A stretch of 64,000 nucleotides of DNA from Reticulitermes speratus (lineage: Eukaryota; Arthropoda; Insecta; Blattodea; Rhinotermitidae), in contig JAJKFL010000330.1 of the NCBI GenBank assembly GCA_021186555.1, positions 30,234,944 to 30,298,943 on the forward strand. Reading direction: 5' to 3'. Below, in pieces: positions 53,601 through 64,000 of the stretch (positions are counted from its first letter, which is position 1; every line of letters begins with the position of its first letter). The notes beneath the pieces were generated by a model. The model saw only the letters and a list, made by a program, of their open reading frames with translations, was not told where the DNA came from and ran no database searches. A program made the position numbers and the translations under genes.

Positions 53601-54735
53601 GTAAAGGTAAAGGTAAAGTTGTTCCTGTCCACACCGCCATGGCATATGAAGGGAGTAGAATTTTAGCTCCACTCATTCTTAACCTCGGAACTAGATAGAG
53701 GTGAGTGGTTATTTTCACTCCCCGGCCGCTTTACTCCCGGGAAAGAACCCCGGCATGCATTGAATGGGAGGTTAGTTGGACCCCAGAGCTCGTATATATG
53801 TTTCCAGAGCTCATATGTGTTTTCAGAGCTCTTATATATTTTTCAGAGCTCGTATATGTTTCCAGAGCTCACATGTGTTTTCAGAGCTCTTATATATGTT
53901 TTCAGAGATCATATATGTTTCCAGAGCTTGTATATATGTTTCCAGACCTCATATATGTTTCCAGAGCTCGTATATATGTTTCCAGATCTCATATGTGTTT
54001 TCAGAGCTCTTATATATGTTTTCAGAGATCATATATGTTTCCAGAGCTCGTATATATGTTTCCAGACCTCATATATGTTTCCAGAGCTCGTATATATGTT
54101 TCCAGAGCTCATATGTGTTTTCAGAGCTCTTATATATGTTTTCAGAGATCATATATGTTTCCAGAGCTCGTATATATGTTTTCAGACCTCATATATGTTT
54201 CCAGAACTCGTATATATGTTTCCAGACCTCATATATGTTTCCAGAGCTCGTATGTATGTTTCCAGAGCTCATATGTGTTTCCAGAGCTCATATATATGTT
54301 TCCGGACCTCATATATGTTTCCAGAGCACGTATGTATGTTTCCAGAGCTCATATGTGTTTCCAGAGCTCATATATGTTTCCAGAGCTCGTATATATGTTT
54401 CCAGACCTCATATATGTTTCCAGAGCTCGTATATATGTTTCCAGAGCTCATATATGTTTCCAGAGCTCGTATATATGTTTTCAGGGCTCATGTGTTTTCA
54501 GAGCTCGTATGTATGTTTCCAGAGCTCATGTGTTTCCAGGGCTCATATATATGTTTCCAGAGCTCGTATATATGTTTCCAGAGTTCGTATATATGTTTCC
54601 AGAGCTCGTATAGATGTTTCCAGAGCTCGTATAGGCGTTTCCAGAGGTGTAAATGTTTCCAGAGCTCGTATAGACGTTTCGGGGAATGAGTTCCCTCCTT
54701 ACAAGGAAGTGGCGTATTTGGAACTCGCGTGTTAA
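53601..54735 (-). mobile_element. SINE family C copy split by an internal minisatellite
   Basis: 53601-53784 is the family 3' part (minus strand), ending at the plus-strand sequence TTGGACCCCAGAGCTCG. After 54675 the family resumes with GACGTTTCGGGGAATGAG and a decayed remainder. In other copies the two pieces are contiguous. Confidence 0.85.
53785..54675. repeat. ~20-bp minisatellite with 120-bp higher-order period
   Basis: Alternating 21- and 19-base units built on GTTTCCAGAGCTCGTATATA. Six units recur together every 120 bp between about 53880 and 54240. All three plus-strand frames are open for about 300 codons (CFQSSYICFQ, MFPELVYMFP and YVSRARIYVS repeats). Confidence 0.97.
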
Positions 54736-54849
54736 CAAGAACTGTTTAAGAACACACTATGTTTGTTAGAGTTTCTAGTCCTCGGACAGGTGCCGAATTT
54801 AGCTTAAGGTGACATGTAAGGAAATTATCATTACTTACTTGGTGTCTCT

Positions 54850-54895
54850 TTCGAACACGGTAATGCACCTTTTGGTTCCATAAAGTGTAGGGGCC
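54850..54895 (+). mobile_element. LINE family L1x, very short 3' remnant
   Basis: CGAACACGGTAATGCACCTT and TTGGTTCCATAAAGTGTAGG match the extreme 3' region. Confidence 0.65.
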
Positions 54896-56039
54896 GTTTT
54901 AAACTAAAAAACAAGTATTTTCTCAGGGCTGGTTAATGGGTTAGACAGCAAATTGAAATTTGCCACACACAACATTGTGTAGACCTAACAGAGGCTTTAA
55001 CATTATAAAGCTCTGGGCTTGGCCCACACGGTTTATGTGTTTTTCTCCGAATGGGGAGAGACTGTTTCCTGAAATAGCATTAAACCAGCTGCTTTTAAGC
55101 TAATAGCTGGTCAGATAGTCACGAAATTTCCCACCTTTGTTGTAACGCACTGACCGACTTTTATAAAGCTGTAAAATTTCTGACTTGTATTCGGAATTTA
55201 CCCGTTTCGAATCCCGACAGGAACACCAAATGTTCTGAGAGAAGTTCCCTAGCTTTCCTCAGTCCCACCAATCAAATATTGGGAAAGTTCTTCAGGTAGT
55301 CCCCAATCTCTTCCATTCACATTTTTTTTCTAATTCTTTAATATCAAGTAATTAGACAAAATTGAGTTTGAAAAACTGGCAGCTAAAAAATCCGCAAATC
55401 AATTTATTAAACGCAGAGGCTCATAGCCTTTTTCACAAAAACAATTCCTGGCCCCTATTAGGCTGTTGAACCAGTTCATATCATCACCCAATCCCATTTA
55501 AAATCCATTTCAACATTCTCCTTCTATTTACGCCTAGATTTTCCAAGCTGGATTTTTTTCTGTAAATTTAAAGACAACGCTTTTAAGGAATTTCTCACAT
55601 TCCCATGCATGCTACGTGCTAAGCTAATTACATCTGAATTTTTGGAGCTCCTATTTTGTTGTTTTCTTCAGCCCTCTGTTACTGCCTCTCCTGTGTTACC
55701 AAACACACAATATGCAGATATAAGTACATACACCCTGTATTTTAACTCCCTCTATTTTCTCATCGTCCCCAGTCTTAAAACACTTCCTATGTTCTCGGTT
55801 AGCGTTGCTGAACTACCGAACGTCGAGATTAAATGTCTGTAAAAGACTGCGGTAGTCCGAGAAAGGAAAGAAGAACAAATAAGTTTATTAAGATTAGTGG
55901 AGGTTTTCCCCAGGAACTATGGAGAGGGGTGCCGTAGAAAGTGGAGGGGTAGGGGGGAAGAGAGACTTAAAATAAGAACGCACGGGCTCAAAACAATAAG
56001 CACAAGATGAATTTGGCTCTGCGCATAACTAAACACAAC
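54896..56039. other. unassigned intergenic sequence
   Basis: No feature recognised. Confidence 0.5.
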
Positions 56040-56146
56040 ACCATGTAGGATTATGAGTGCGTGGAGTTGTATCGCCACTCATTCTTAACTTTGGCACTAG
56101 ATGGAGGTGAGTGGTGAGCTTCAAGGTCCGGCCGCCTTACCGCAGT
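56040..56146 (-). mobile_element. SINE family C, 3' fragment
   Basis: CCACTCATTCTTAACTTTGG and AGATGGAGGTGAGTGGTGAG match the family 3' part. Confidence 0.82.
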
Positions 56147-56367
56147 TAATATCTGACTGAGTACTTAAGGTGGATGGTAGCTTTCTCCATTTTTACATGC
56201 CACAATCCGCTTTTTTATTCAGTCAAGCAGTAGACAGGTAGAGGGGGGGGGGGTAACACCTAATGTGCTGCTGATACCGAGTTTTGTAAGAAGTCATCGC
56301 GTAACAGTTATTAGGGGAAAGAGACAAATTCGCCTTAATAAGATGGACATTTTTATAACATCACAAA

Positions 56368-56540
56368 GTAAAGGTAGAGTTGTCCCTGTCCATGCAATGA
56401 AAGTTTACCGGGGGGGGGGGGGGAGTGTAGTTGTTGCTCCACTGATTCTTTACCTCGGTACTGGTAGGAGGTGAGTGGTCAGCTTCATGTCCCTGTCGCT
56501 TTGCCCCGGGTAAAGAGACCCGTTACCCGTCGAGTGGCTG
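56368..56540 (-). mobile_element. SINE family C, 3' fragment
   Basis: Begins with the plus-strand tail AGTAAAGGTAGAGTTGTCCC and ends at GTTACCCGTCGAGTGGC; interior G run at 56410-56423. Confidence 0.85.
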
Positions 56541-56755
56541 TAATAGATTTTTTTTGTATTCATTTTGACAATGATAATTAGTAGACAGAGTAAGAATATG
56601 AATTTTTGTATGAACACCTCCATATCGGCCACAGTCTGCCTTAATCCGCTGCTTCCAGTGTAACAGATCACCACACGAATAATTACCAACAGATCTACAT
56701 ATACAACAGACCAAGTATTACTATGTAATTGTTTTATGCAATAGCGTCTGATGTT

Positions 56756-56786
56756 CTGCCTGATGATGGACCGAAACATGTAGCAG
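56756..56786 (+). ncRNA. hammerhead-ribozyme-like motif
   Basis: Stem I CTGC/GCAG, core CTGATGA, minimal stem II TGGACC, GAAACATGTA. Stem II has no room for a loop, so this copy may be inactive or act only as a dimer. Confidence 0.68.
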
Positions 56787-58704
56787 TGGAATGTCTTTAA
56801 ATATATTAGTGTGAACCTGTGACAATTAGTGCATTTGTTGGATAATATTTAAAAAAATATTCTCATAATCATTACAAATTCTCACATTTGCAGTACAAAA
56901 TCCCGAGATGATTTATTCTTCCCTAGTCACACTGGGAAGTAAATGATAACTTGGATATTAAGCTCTCGTCTCTGGACAGTATTGTCTTTTACCACATAAC
57001 GCCATGTAATTTGGTCAGACTGTAGTTTCGGAAAAACCTTCTACTTCAGTGTTCAAGATTGAAGAGTTGTGTAACTACAGCAGTTTGTCTGCACAGCGCG
57101 TCCTGTCCTTGTTGCTGTTCTGCAGCACCTGCATGGTGACGTTACACGTAAAACTGCCTCCTCTGGTAGCTTGGGAGAGATAACATGTCCCTATGGAATC
57201 CAGCCTGTGCGAATACGAAGTCAGCATGTATAATAAACCTTAGGACTGTGACGATTAGAGTTAGATAAAACGGAATTTGAAAGCTTCATAGTGTGAGAAC
57301 ATACGTGAAACCAGCATCTGAAATATGCAGTAAAACATGAAGGTTCTGAAGTACTACGATTTAAGCAAATCGTCGATATTGTTTTAGTTTAAAGACGCAG
57401 AAGGCGTAAGGGATAAATTTTGCAATTGAAAGGCCAATGATTGATCTTTTGAGTCTTCAGTGATGGTAGTGTACTTGTCACGCGTCTTTTTGACGAGAAA
57501 ACTTCAAAGTTGCATCGCGTAAAGAACGGAGTTTTCGTCTCGTCCTATGTAAGAAGTTGGTAGTACTGATTCTTACTCTCGATAGTTGTTTGAAGAGGTA
57601 GAGTGCTGAAACAAAGGTACTGATGAGTCAGTCAGTTTCAGGCTTCAGTTTGGGTTGCTTTGCCTTGCCTCGTGTCTTGCGTTGTGGTTGAATTGCGTAC
57701 TTATTCTGTGGAGTGCGTAAATTATATTTGATGTTGTGTTATTAAGCGTAATCCTACGTTAATTGGACGTGTTTCTTCAAAGGTATTAGTGTGAATTTGT
57801 TATTTTGTTGTGTAAGTTTTAACAAAGTCTTCACCTGCCATCTTTATCCTCCAGTCCACAGTAGTTAGTACATATACCAACCACCTCCTCTAACACCAAA
57901 AAAAAATCTTTTTACTTTGCCACAGAATGCATTTATGTATTTCACATTATTGTAAGATAAAACAGCGATTATTTCCCTATGCAGCATTCACCCACTGGTC
58001 TTAGTAATGGAGACTGTGGAGTGGGTTTCGAATTCTTAAATATTTCTACGTAAAATTTGTGCTTTAGATTGTTAAATTAAACTTGTTTCCTAAATTTAAG
58101 TAATTGTTTATTAACAATGGATTAAGGATTACTGCAGAAGTACTAATAGGACTATACGAGTATTGTTAAGGCCAACGAATCTTGCTCTGAATGCAACAAT
58201 ATACTGACTACTTTTATCAGATAGGTTTAGAGTTGTTTATGTTTGGGATTTTAACGAAACAAAACGCAAAGTCGGCAACAAGTTTTGTAGGTTATAGTGG
58301 TCATTATGTTATATATGGTGACCACATTGCAGAGATATTCCCTAAACCCTTCATATAGTTAAATATCTTTCACATGTTCATCTAGTTAAATCCGTAGTCC
58401 AGGAACATCTATCTGCAGTGGCCAATATTAGTTCGTTATCATTTTCATTTATAAGAGGCTGTCTTTCTTCTGCATTTGACCGTCCAGCCAGAGACTCGTG
58501 TTGACCGCTGTACGATACGTGCAGGTGCAGGCAGTGCAGAGTGCTTGTGATTCTAGTGGGGAGCGGAAGGACCTTGAAGTCTTGGCGTGTCTTGCTGTAC
58601 ACCTAAGCCATTCATATTGACATTAACAACGGCTGTGAAACAGAAAATTAAATCAGTTTTAAAGAAAGATATGTTTTAAAGTTTTGCGGTTCTGCGGTTT
58701 TGTA
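56787..58704. other. unassigned intergenic sequence
   Basis: A foldback-family relic at 56985-57050 (ACGCCATGTAATTTGGTCAG); nothing else recognised. Confidence 0.5.
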
Positions 58705-58962
58705 ACATATCGCTCATGAATCGGCGATTTGTCGTAACCCGCCGATATACAGTTTTAGAGACAGAAAAGACTTGACCTAACCTAAACAGGCCAAGACTTA
58801 AGCGTGTTATGTTTGTACGAAAATATAAAAACAAGGAATGTTCTTGTGGACACTACATTTTGACGCTAGGTGTGTTTGTAACCCAACTGTCTAGTAATGC
58901 GGGAATCTCAGTTCGACGAATTGTGTGGGTTACGACAAATTGCTGTTTTATGAGCGATATGA
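58705..58962. mobile_element. 258-bp foldback/MITE with ~36-bp inverted ends
   Basis: The left end ACATATCGCTCATGAATCGG ... TTGTCGTAACCC is inverted at the right as GGGTTACGACAAATTGCTGT ... GAGCGATATGA. Ends match at about 85-90 percent by eye. Non-coding. Confidence 0.8.
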
Positions 58963-61430
58963 TGGCTACGGGGATACTCAGGAATATGTGAAGCTGGAAT
59001 GGGCTATTTATAGGAACAGAGCGTGCAGGATCTTCACTGAAGGACTTTTTCCGTTACTTATAGGACCATTTTTTCAAATGTTTGTACCCTTGCGTAAAGT
59101 AATGCTGGGAGCGTAGTTTCGCGCCATTAGTTGTGAAGATGGCTTGCAACATTACAAAACAGACGGTTTTTATTGTGGGAAAGATTTATTAAATGTAGGA
59201 ATGTCGTGCAAGGGCAAAGAAATTATGGACGACATTTTAATCCTTGTGATGCCCCTGTAGGAGTTTGTTTAACGACTTTGGTGCGATAAATTTACTTCCT
59301 TTGACGTCTCAGAACTGTGTCCTCCTCATGTTACAAAGTTTGTTTGTTTCTTACGTTTGGCTTACGTTCAACAACACCTTTAAGACTATCACAGAGCCAG
59401 ATTTTTCAAAATTTCGTATGAAACTCCTAATTTAATCGTCTTATTTTTTTAGGGTGGTGATGTATAGATAGTCTGGCATATGGTTGGGATACAAAGTAGG
59501 GTATGCCTGTAGGATTTTGTTGTTAATGCCTCTTGGAAAAGGTCCACTTATCGAGAAAAAGATGGTGGGGTTACACTAAGACCCTCGTTAATTACGTTTT
59601 TTTTTGTGAGGATTGGAGGTGGATGGCGGGATTAGCGGTGTTAAAGCGTCGGTGTTTACTAACACAGTTTTAGTTAAAAGTGTGGAAAAAGTGTGGAAAG
59701 GCATCGAAAAGCATGTAAAAATGTGGAAAATTGGAAGGTCTTTTTTTCTAAAAGTGCAAATTTGCCGTGAATATTTTGGAAGGCGCAGACACACATTGTG
59801 CGTAACGCGCACTGATCAGTGAGACATGAAATCGATGCAAGTTTCTTTGCGCCCTTCGTGCGTGTATGCGAGGTGTGGAGCGGGGCAGATGGAACATGAA
59901 GTAATACGCATCATCTGGATCCGGTAACAACACCTGTTGGTAAGTACACAATATTTGCTAAAATGTATGAAGTCATGAATGTACGAAAAGTGCGAAGCAA
60001 ATGGTATGTTACTCCGCATTGGAATTATGTTGGAAATTATCGGTTGGCGCATGCGCACAAATGCGGAAAGAAAATCCGGATAATTGTTCTACTGAAATTT
60101 AATTTCCTACAAACATTCCTTTATTAACACGTGGAAATGATATTATTTGTTTTCCAAAGCAGTGCGTTTTCGTGAAAATATTTATGCAATTCTAGTGTGT
60201 ACTTTCCTGACTGTTTTATGGCGTCTTGCAACTTATTGTCTAACAGATAATACCTTATCACTGCCACAGAAACTATAGGCATTGTAATCAATACGTGTAA
60301 AAAGAGAATAATAATTTAATCGACTAACGTTAGGCTTTGAAATTTGATTTTAGTGACAGAAATTCAATTTACGGTTGCAGCAAGGCTGGCCTTTGATATC
60401 AGCATCGGCCTTGTGCTTTGAACTTCCGTTCTATCCCGGAAACTTTAGCGAAACCGAAAAATATATTTTATCAAGGTTATGCCTTGAGGTTTAATTTCAC
60501 TGGCAGGTTTCAAAATACAAAAAGAAATATCTACATGCACGTGTGTTGTGCTTTGAACTTTCATATTGACAGAAACTAAACTTACAAAAGATATGTTTAT
60601 TGCATCAAGGTTAGGCTCTCTGTTTTCATTTTAGTGACAGGTACTGTTAAACAGTAGACAGTCGGGCGACACCCTGCGAGTTTGCAGGGCATATTTACAG
60701 TATTACCAATCTTTGCTGCTCTCGCCTTGTATAGCGTCATGTACGTTCCAGTCGTCTTCAGTGTTGGTAAACCTGATTGCTTTCAACGCGAATACTACGC
60801 CATAAATAAAGGCACACTTATTGTGATTATGCTAATATTTACAGACTGATTTTTTACATCTAGAAGAGCCTTTTGTGGTGATGATGTACGTAGAATTATA
60901 ATTACTTACTCTGTTACTATGTAAATAAGATTGCGCTTCTCTTTTTTACGACATCTGGGCTGTGTTTAATAACTTAACGTATTGATTACTGCATGTTTCA
61001 GTCACACTTGACCATTTTTGTGGAAATTAATTTTTCATACCCGCTACATTGAGATCGACAATGAGATAACAGCGTTAGATAATCTGACAAGAATATAAAA
61101 TCTTAATACGTTCCATGATTTCCGTGTATTAGTCAGTTATTAAAAATTCCAACTGAATATTCTTATACTAGTTTGTTTACAATATCATTATATCTGGACT
61201 TGAGGAGCAGAGGGGTCTAAGTCCAATTTTATCATATTTGAAATAATATATCATTTCACGCTCTTTCAGATGCAGATATTTGTAAGCTCAAATACTGTAC
61301 CAGTGTAGCTGGACCAGGAATTAAACAGCGGTGTGTCACGTATTGTTCTTAGAAACATGATGTATTATCTCAGATATAAATTTTGAATTACACCCTTCTG
61401 CTTCTCAGGTCTAGATATATTATTGCAGTT
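58963..61430. other. unassigned intergenic sequence
   Basis: AT-rich; I find no gene, RNA or repeat here. Confidence 0.5.
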
Positions 61431-61474
61431 TCCTACATGTTTTGGCCCTGTATGAGCCATTATCAGACATACGC
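61431..61474 (-). ncRNA. decayed hammerhead-like motif, first of a head-to-head pair
   Basis: Minus strand CTGATAA (CTGANGA expected), TGGCTC ... GGGCC, AAAACATGTA; two core positions are altered. Confidence 0.6.
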
Positions 61475-61492
61475 GTCTATTGTAACTATGTT

Positions 61493-61535
61493 TCTTCCTG
61501 ATGATGGCTCATGTAGGGCCGAAATACGTAGGAGA
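61493..61535 (+). ncRNA. hammerhead-ribozyme-like motif, second of the pair
   Basis: Stem I TCTTC/GGAGA (one G-T pair), core CTGATGA, stem II GGC(TC)/GGGCC, GAAA, TACGTA. It faces the copy at 61431. Confidence 0.7.
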
Positions 61536-62167
61536 CAATAATGATGTATAATTATATCGTAAAAAACTACCGTAAGTATATTTAGTTAAAAATTTTAATA
61601 ATGAAAGAATAGCAAAATTTAAAACGATTTATTAGTGTACGGAGTACATACCCCTACTTTAATATATTAATATTATTATAATATAGTACGTGATGTACGA
61701 TATTTGTTTAATGACGCTTACAATTTTTATGGAAAAAAAATTTCGATTACGGGTTGTCTGAAAGAAGAAATAAGAGGAAACATTACCTTCATCGCCAAGA
61801 TTGGTGGCCAAAATATACGAAAGGACCTTAATATGATTGCTAACTTAAAAATGTCTACATAGTTCGGTCAGCGAGGATATTTTTACCCCTCGATAAAGAC
61901 ACATCGGCTTAGGCGATTTTACTTTCCTGTCAGAGGGTGAGTTCGTCCACACACGTGTTTGTTCTCTTTCCGTGTTATGAGGCTTTCACCGTCGGGCGGT
62001 AAAAGTCTTGAATGGGTGGCGCAACTTTGCGGGAAATCGATTCAGTGCCATAGGTGAGGTCCCCTGCAGTTGTGCAGGCTTGTCACCCGCCGTTTAAAAA
62101 TAAATATCGCTTTTCTGGCTGGCTGATGGGGAATAAGGACAATATTTGGATCTCGGAGCCAGGAAGT
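61536..62167. other. unassigned intergenic sequence
   Basis: No feature recognised. Confidence 0.5.
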
Positions 62168-62452
62168 GCCGATCCCGGTGGCCGCGCGGTCTAAGGCGTG
62201 GTAGGTCTGCGGCTGCTCGCTTACTGGGATTGTGAGTTCGAATCCCGCCGGGGGCATGGATGTCTGTCTCTTGTAAGTGTTGTGTGTTGTCAGGTGCAGG
62301 TCTCTGCGTTGGGCTGATCACTCGTCCAGAGGAGTCCTACCGAATGTAGCGTGTCTGGTGTGATCAGGTGCAACAATACCCCTCTACACCTACAATGAGT
62401 AGGTAGAACTCAAGGCTAAGAAAGAAAGGAAAGAAAGAAAGAAAGAAAGAGG
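62168..62452 (+). mobile_element. SINE family D with (GAAA)n tail
   Basis: Head GCCGATCCCGGTGGCCGCGC, B box GAGTTCGAATCCCGCC, body GGCTGATCACTCGTCCAGAG, tail AGAAAGAAAGGAAAGAAAGA. Confidence 0.93.
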
Positions 62453-62570
62453 CAGGAAGTAATTTGAGAATGACAATTATATAACAACACTGCAAATTGT
62501 TCACAACACGGGACCAACAAAATGCACAGTGCTGTTTCTTTTATAATTATGTTAATATATCACATTGAAC

Positions 62571-62613
62571 ATTCCTACATGTTTCGTTCCCCAAGGGATC
62601 ATCTTCAGGGAAT
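62571..62613 (-). ncRNA. hammerhead-ribozyme-like motif (best stem I)
   Basis: Minus strand: stem I ATTCC/GGAAT perfect, core CTGAAGA, stem II TCCC/GGGA-type, GAAACATGTA. Confidence 0.75.
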
Positions 62614-62824
62614 CAAGTACAAGATAAGTTTACGATTATTACCTCTACTAGATTCACAAAATACATAAATCTTAACTCCAAATAAAAATTAAGATAAAAA
62701 AAACTATCATTAAAACCATTTAGTTATAACTTCTAATCCTATCAACAATACCATTTTGTTATAGGATAATAATAAAATTGCTTATCTTTAATAAATAATG
62801 CGAGATATTTTGAGGATAAGTGTT

Positions 62825-62869
62825 GAATATTTGATTCTCTTGGTGATCGAAACATGTAGCAATATTCAA
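62825..62869 (+). ncRNA. hammerhead-like remnant
   Basis: Seven-base stem I GAATATT/AATATTC and GAAACATGTA remain, but the CTGANGA segment is disrupted. It faces the copy at 62571 about 250 bp away. Confidence 0.55.
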
Positions 62870-63189
62870 TGTGATATTGTAATATAAATATCTAAAGAAC
62901 AGTATTGTGCATTTTGTTGGTCTGAGTGCTGTGAATTGGTTATCGTCAGTGCACGAAATTAACAATGTAAAGTTTACTGCAAATGGTGTATTCCGTGACG
63001 TAGTGTATGACATTAGGCTTTTGTAAAGCGTTCATTATTTTCAAAACATCCTACGATTTTACAGTACGCACGTAAATATCATTTCATTTGCTCGCATAAG
63101 AGAAGTAAGGCTTTCCCTGCGTCGATTTCCACTGAACACACAAACGCTCAATTGCACTGTGTGCAGACCTTTCTATAATTCTATAAAGC

Positions 63190-63400
63190 TTTCCAATCAA
63201 ATCGGAACATACATGTGGAGAGTACAGACAGAAATTCATTCACGCCCCTAGCTCAAATGTGGCTTTCGCCGGGCCGATTTTTACGAAACTCACAATTCTT
63301 CGACAAACTTCTGCAAATAAATTCTGTAGCTAATTTCATGAAAATCAGAAAAACGATTTCAGGTAGGTCTAAGACGGACGGACGTGATATTCACATAAGG
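63190..63400. mobile_element. unclassified repeat resembling family T
   Basis: GGGCCGATTTTTACGAAACT and AAGACGGACGGACGTGATAT echo the layout of family T but the sequence differs. Confidence 0.35.
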
Positions 63401-63479
63401 TGTTCTTTTTTGCTCCATAAAGAACTCCTAATAAGGAACTATATAATTTGCATCATATTCATCAACAGATATTATTTTT

Positions 63480-63825
63480 ATAAATATTGCAGTGATATGA
63501 GTAAAAATCATGTGATGAGCGGGGAATGTAACATACAGAGGGAGACAAGGAATGCCTACAAAATTTTAGTTGGAAAGCTGAAAAGAAGAAACTGCTTCAG
63601 AGAACTAGGCATACCTAGACTGATAAAATTAACGTGTACCTTTCAAAGAACTGGGCATGAGTGTGTGGCCTGAATACAACTTATCTGCGCACGACCCTCT
63701 GACAGACTTTTATGAACACGCTAAAGAATATTCAGATTATGTAGTAAAAGTTATTAAACAGCTGAGCATCTGTAAGCTTCTCAAAAATATCCCACATTCG
63801 TGGGGCTCGTTTAGGGGCTAGTTAT
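63480..63825 (+). mobile_element. degraded LINE 3' fragment
   Basis: GGAATGCCTACAAAATTTTA (for RNAYKILV), GGAAAGCTGAAAAGAAGAAA and CATTCGTGGGGCTCGTTTAG line up with LINE C-termini and 3' ends. Frame lost. Confidence 0.65.
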
Positions 63826-63954
63826 AATTTACCTATATTCTACAACTACGAAGGTACCGCACTTAAGGGCATGGTATCAATGTTGGAGGTTTTTGCTTTA
63901 AATCAGAAAATGCGAGGGGTCAATGCAGTGTTGCTGAAGGTGAGTGGGGTAAAG

Positions 63955-64000
63955 TTATGAGATCTTCGATCTTCTGGGATGTTATGCAGCATAGATTGGT
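63955..64000. repeat. start of a foldback-family copy cut by the window end
   Basis: GATCTTCTGGGATGTTATGC and ATAGATTGGT match the left arm at 15050. Confidence 0.65.

Noticed and set aside
53705-54735. Three long overlapping ORFs (302-319 codons) as genes
   Set aside because: They are the three frames of one tandem repeat inside a SINE; no start context, no splice evidence and no family resemblance.

Overview
The window is animal nuclear DNA, very probably from an insect with a large, repeat-rich genome. A cockroach or termite (Blattodea) is my best guess; it rests on the look of the LINE and tRNA-derived SINE families and is inference, not proof. The only host gene I can support is the 3' half of a p90 ribosomal S6 kinase (RSK; S6kII in Drosophila) on the + strand. 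Seven exons (453-578, 2530-2619, 3091-3249, 5987-6225, 38718-38835, 40311-40448, 43097-43228) join in phase into a 333-residue C-terminal kinase domain plus regulatory tail ending in a stop. The N-terminal kinase domain and linker must lie upstream of base 1. All introns are GT-AG, and one of them (6226-38717) is about 32.5 kb.

Almost everything else is transposable-element and satellite DNA in the introns and downstream of the gene. I see: (1) many 3' fragments of one non-LTR retrotransposon, some with a (TTAG)n tail, one reverse-transcriptase piece, and two fragments of a second LINE; (2) at least five tRNA-headed SINE families, several with clear target-site duplications and two clear nested insertions; (3) DNA transposons: a nearly whole Tigger/pogo-like element with all three catalytic Asp motifs (7496-8988), a deleted Tigger relative (46208-46871), a mariner deletion derivative with ~110-bp inverted repeats (3935-4495), another mariner fossil, a pair of inverted MITEs, and small hairpin MITEs; (4) four long minisatellite arrays (34, 42, 34 and ~20 bp units) that produce long spurious ORFs; (5) many short motifs with the hammerhead-ribozyme core CTGANGA/GAAAC/GTA, including a 501-bp tandem repeat in which each unit carries one.

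Layout: 1-6225, first four RSK exons with modest introns; 6226-38717, giant intron filled with repeats; 38718-43228, last three exons; 43229 onward, 3' UTR of unknown length, then intergenic repeat-rich DNA to the end. No second protein-coding host gene, tRNA gene, rRNA gene or CRISPR array was found; tRNA-like sequences are SINE heads.
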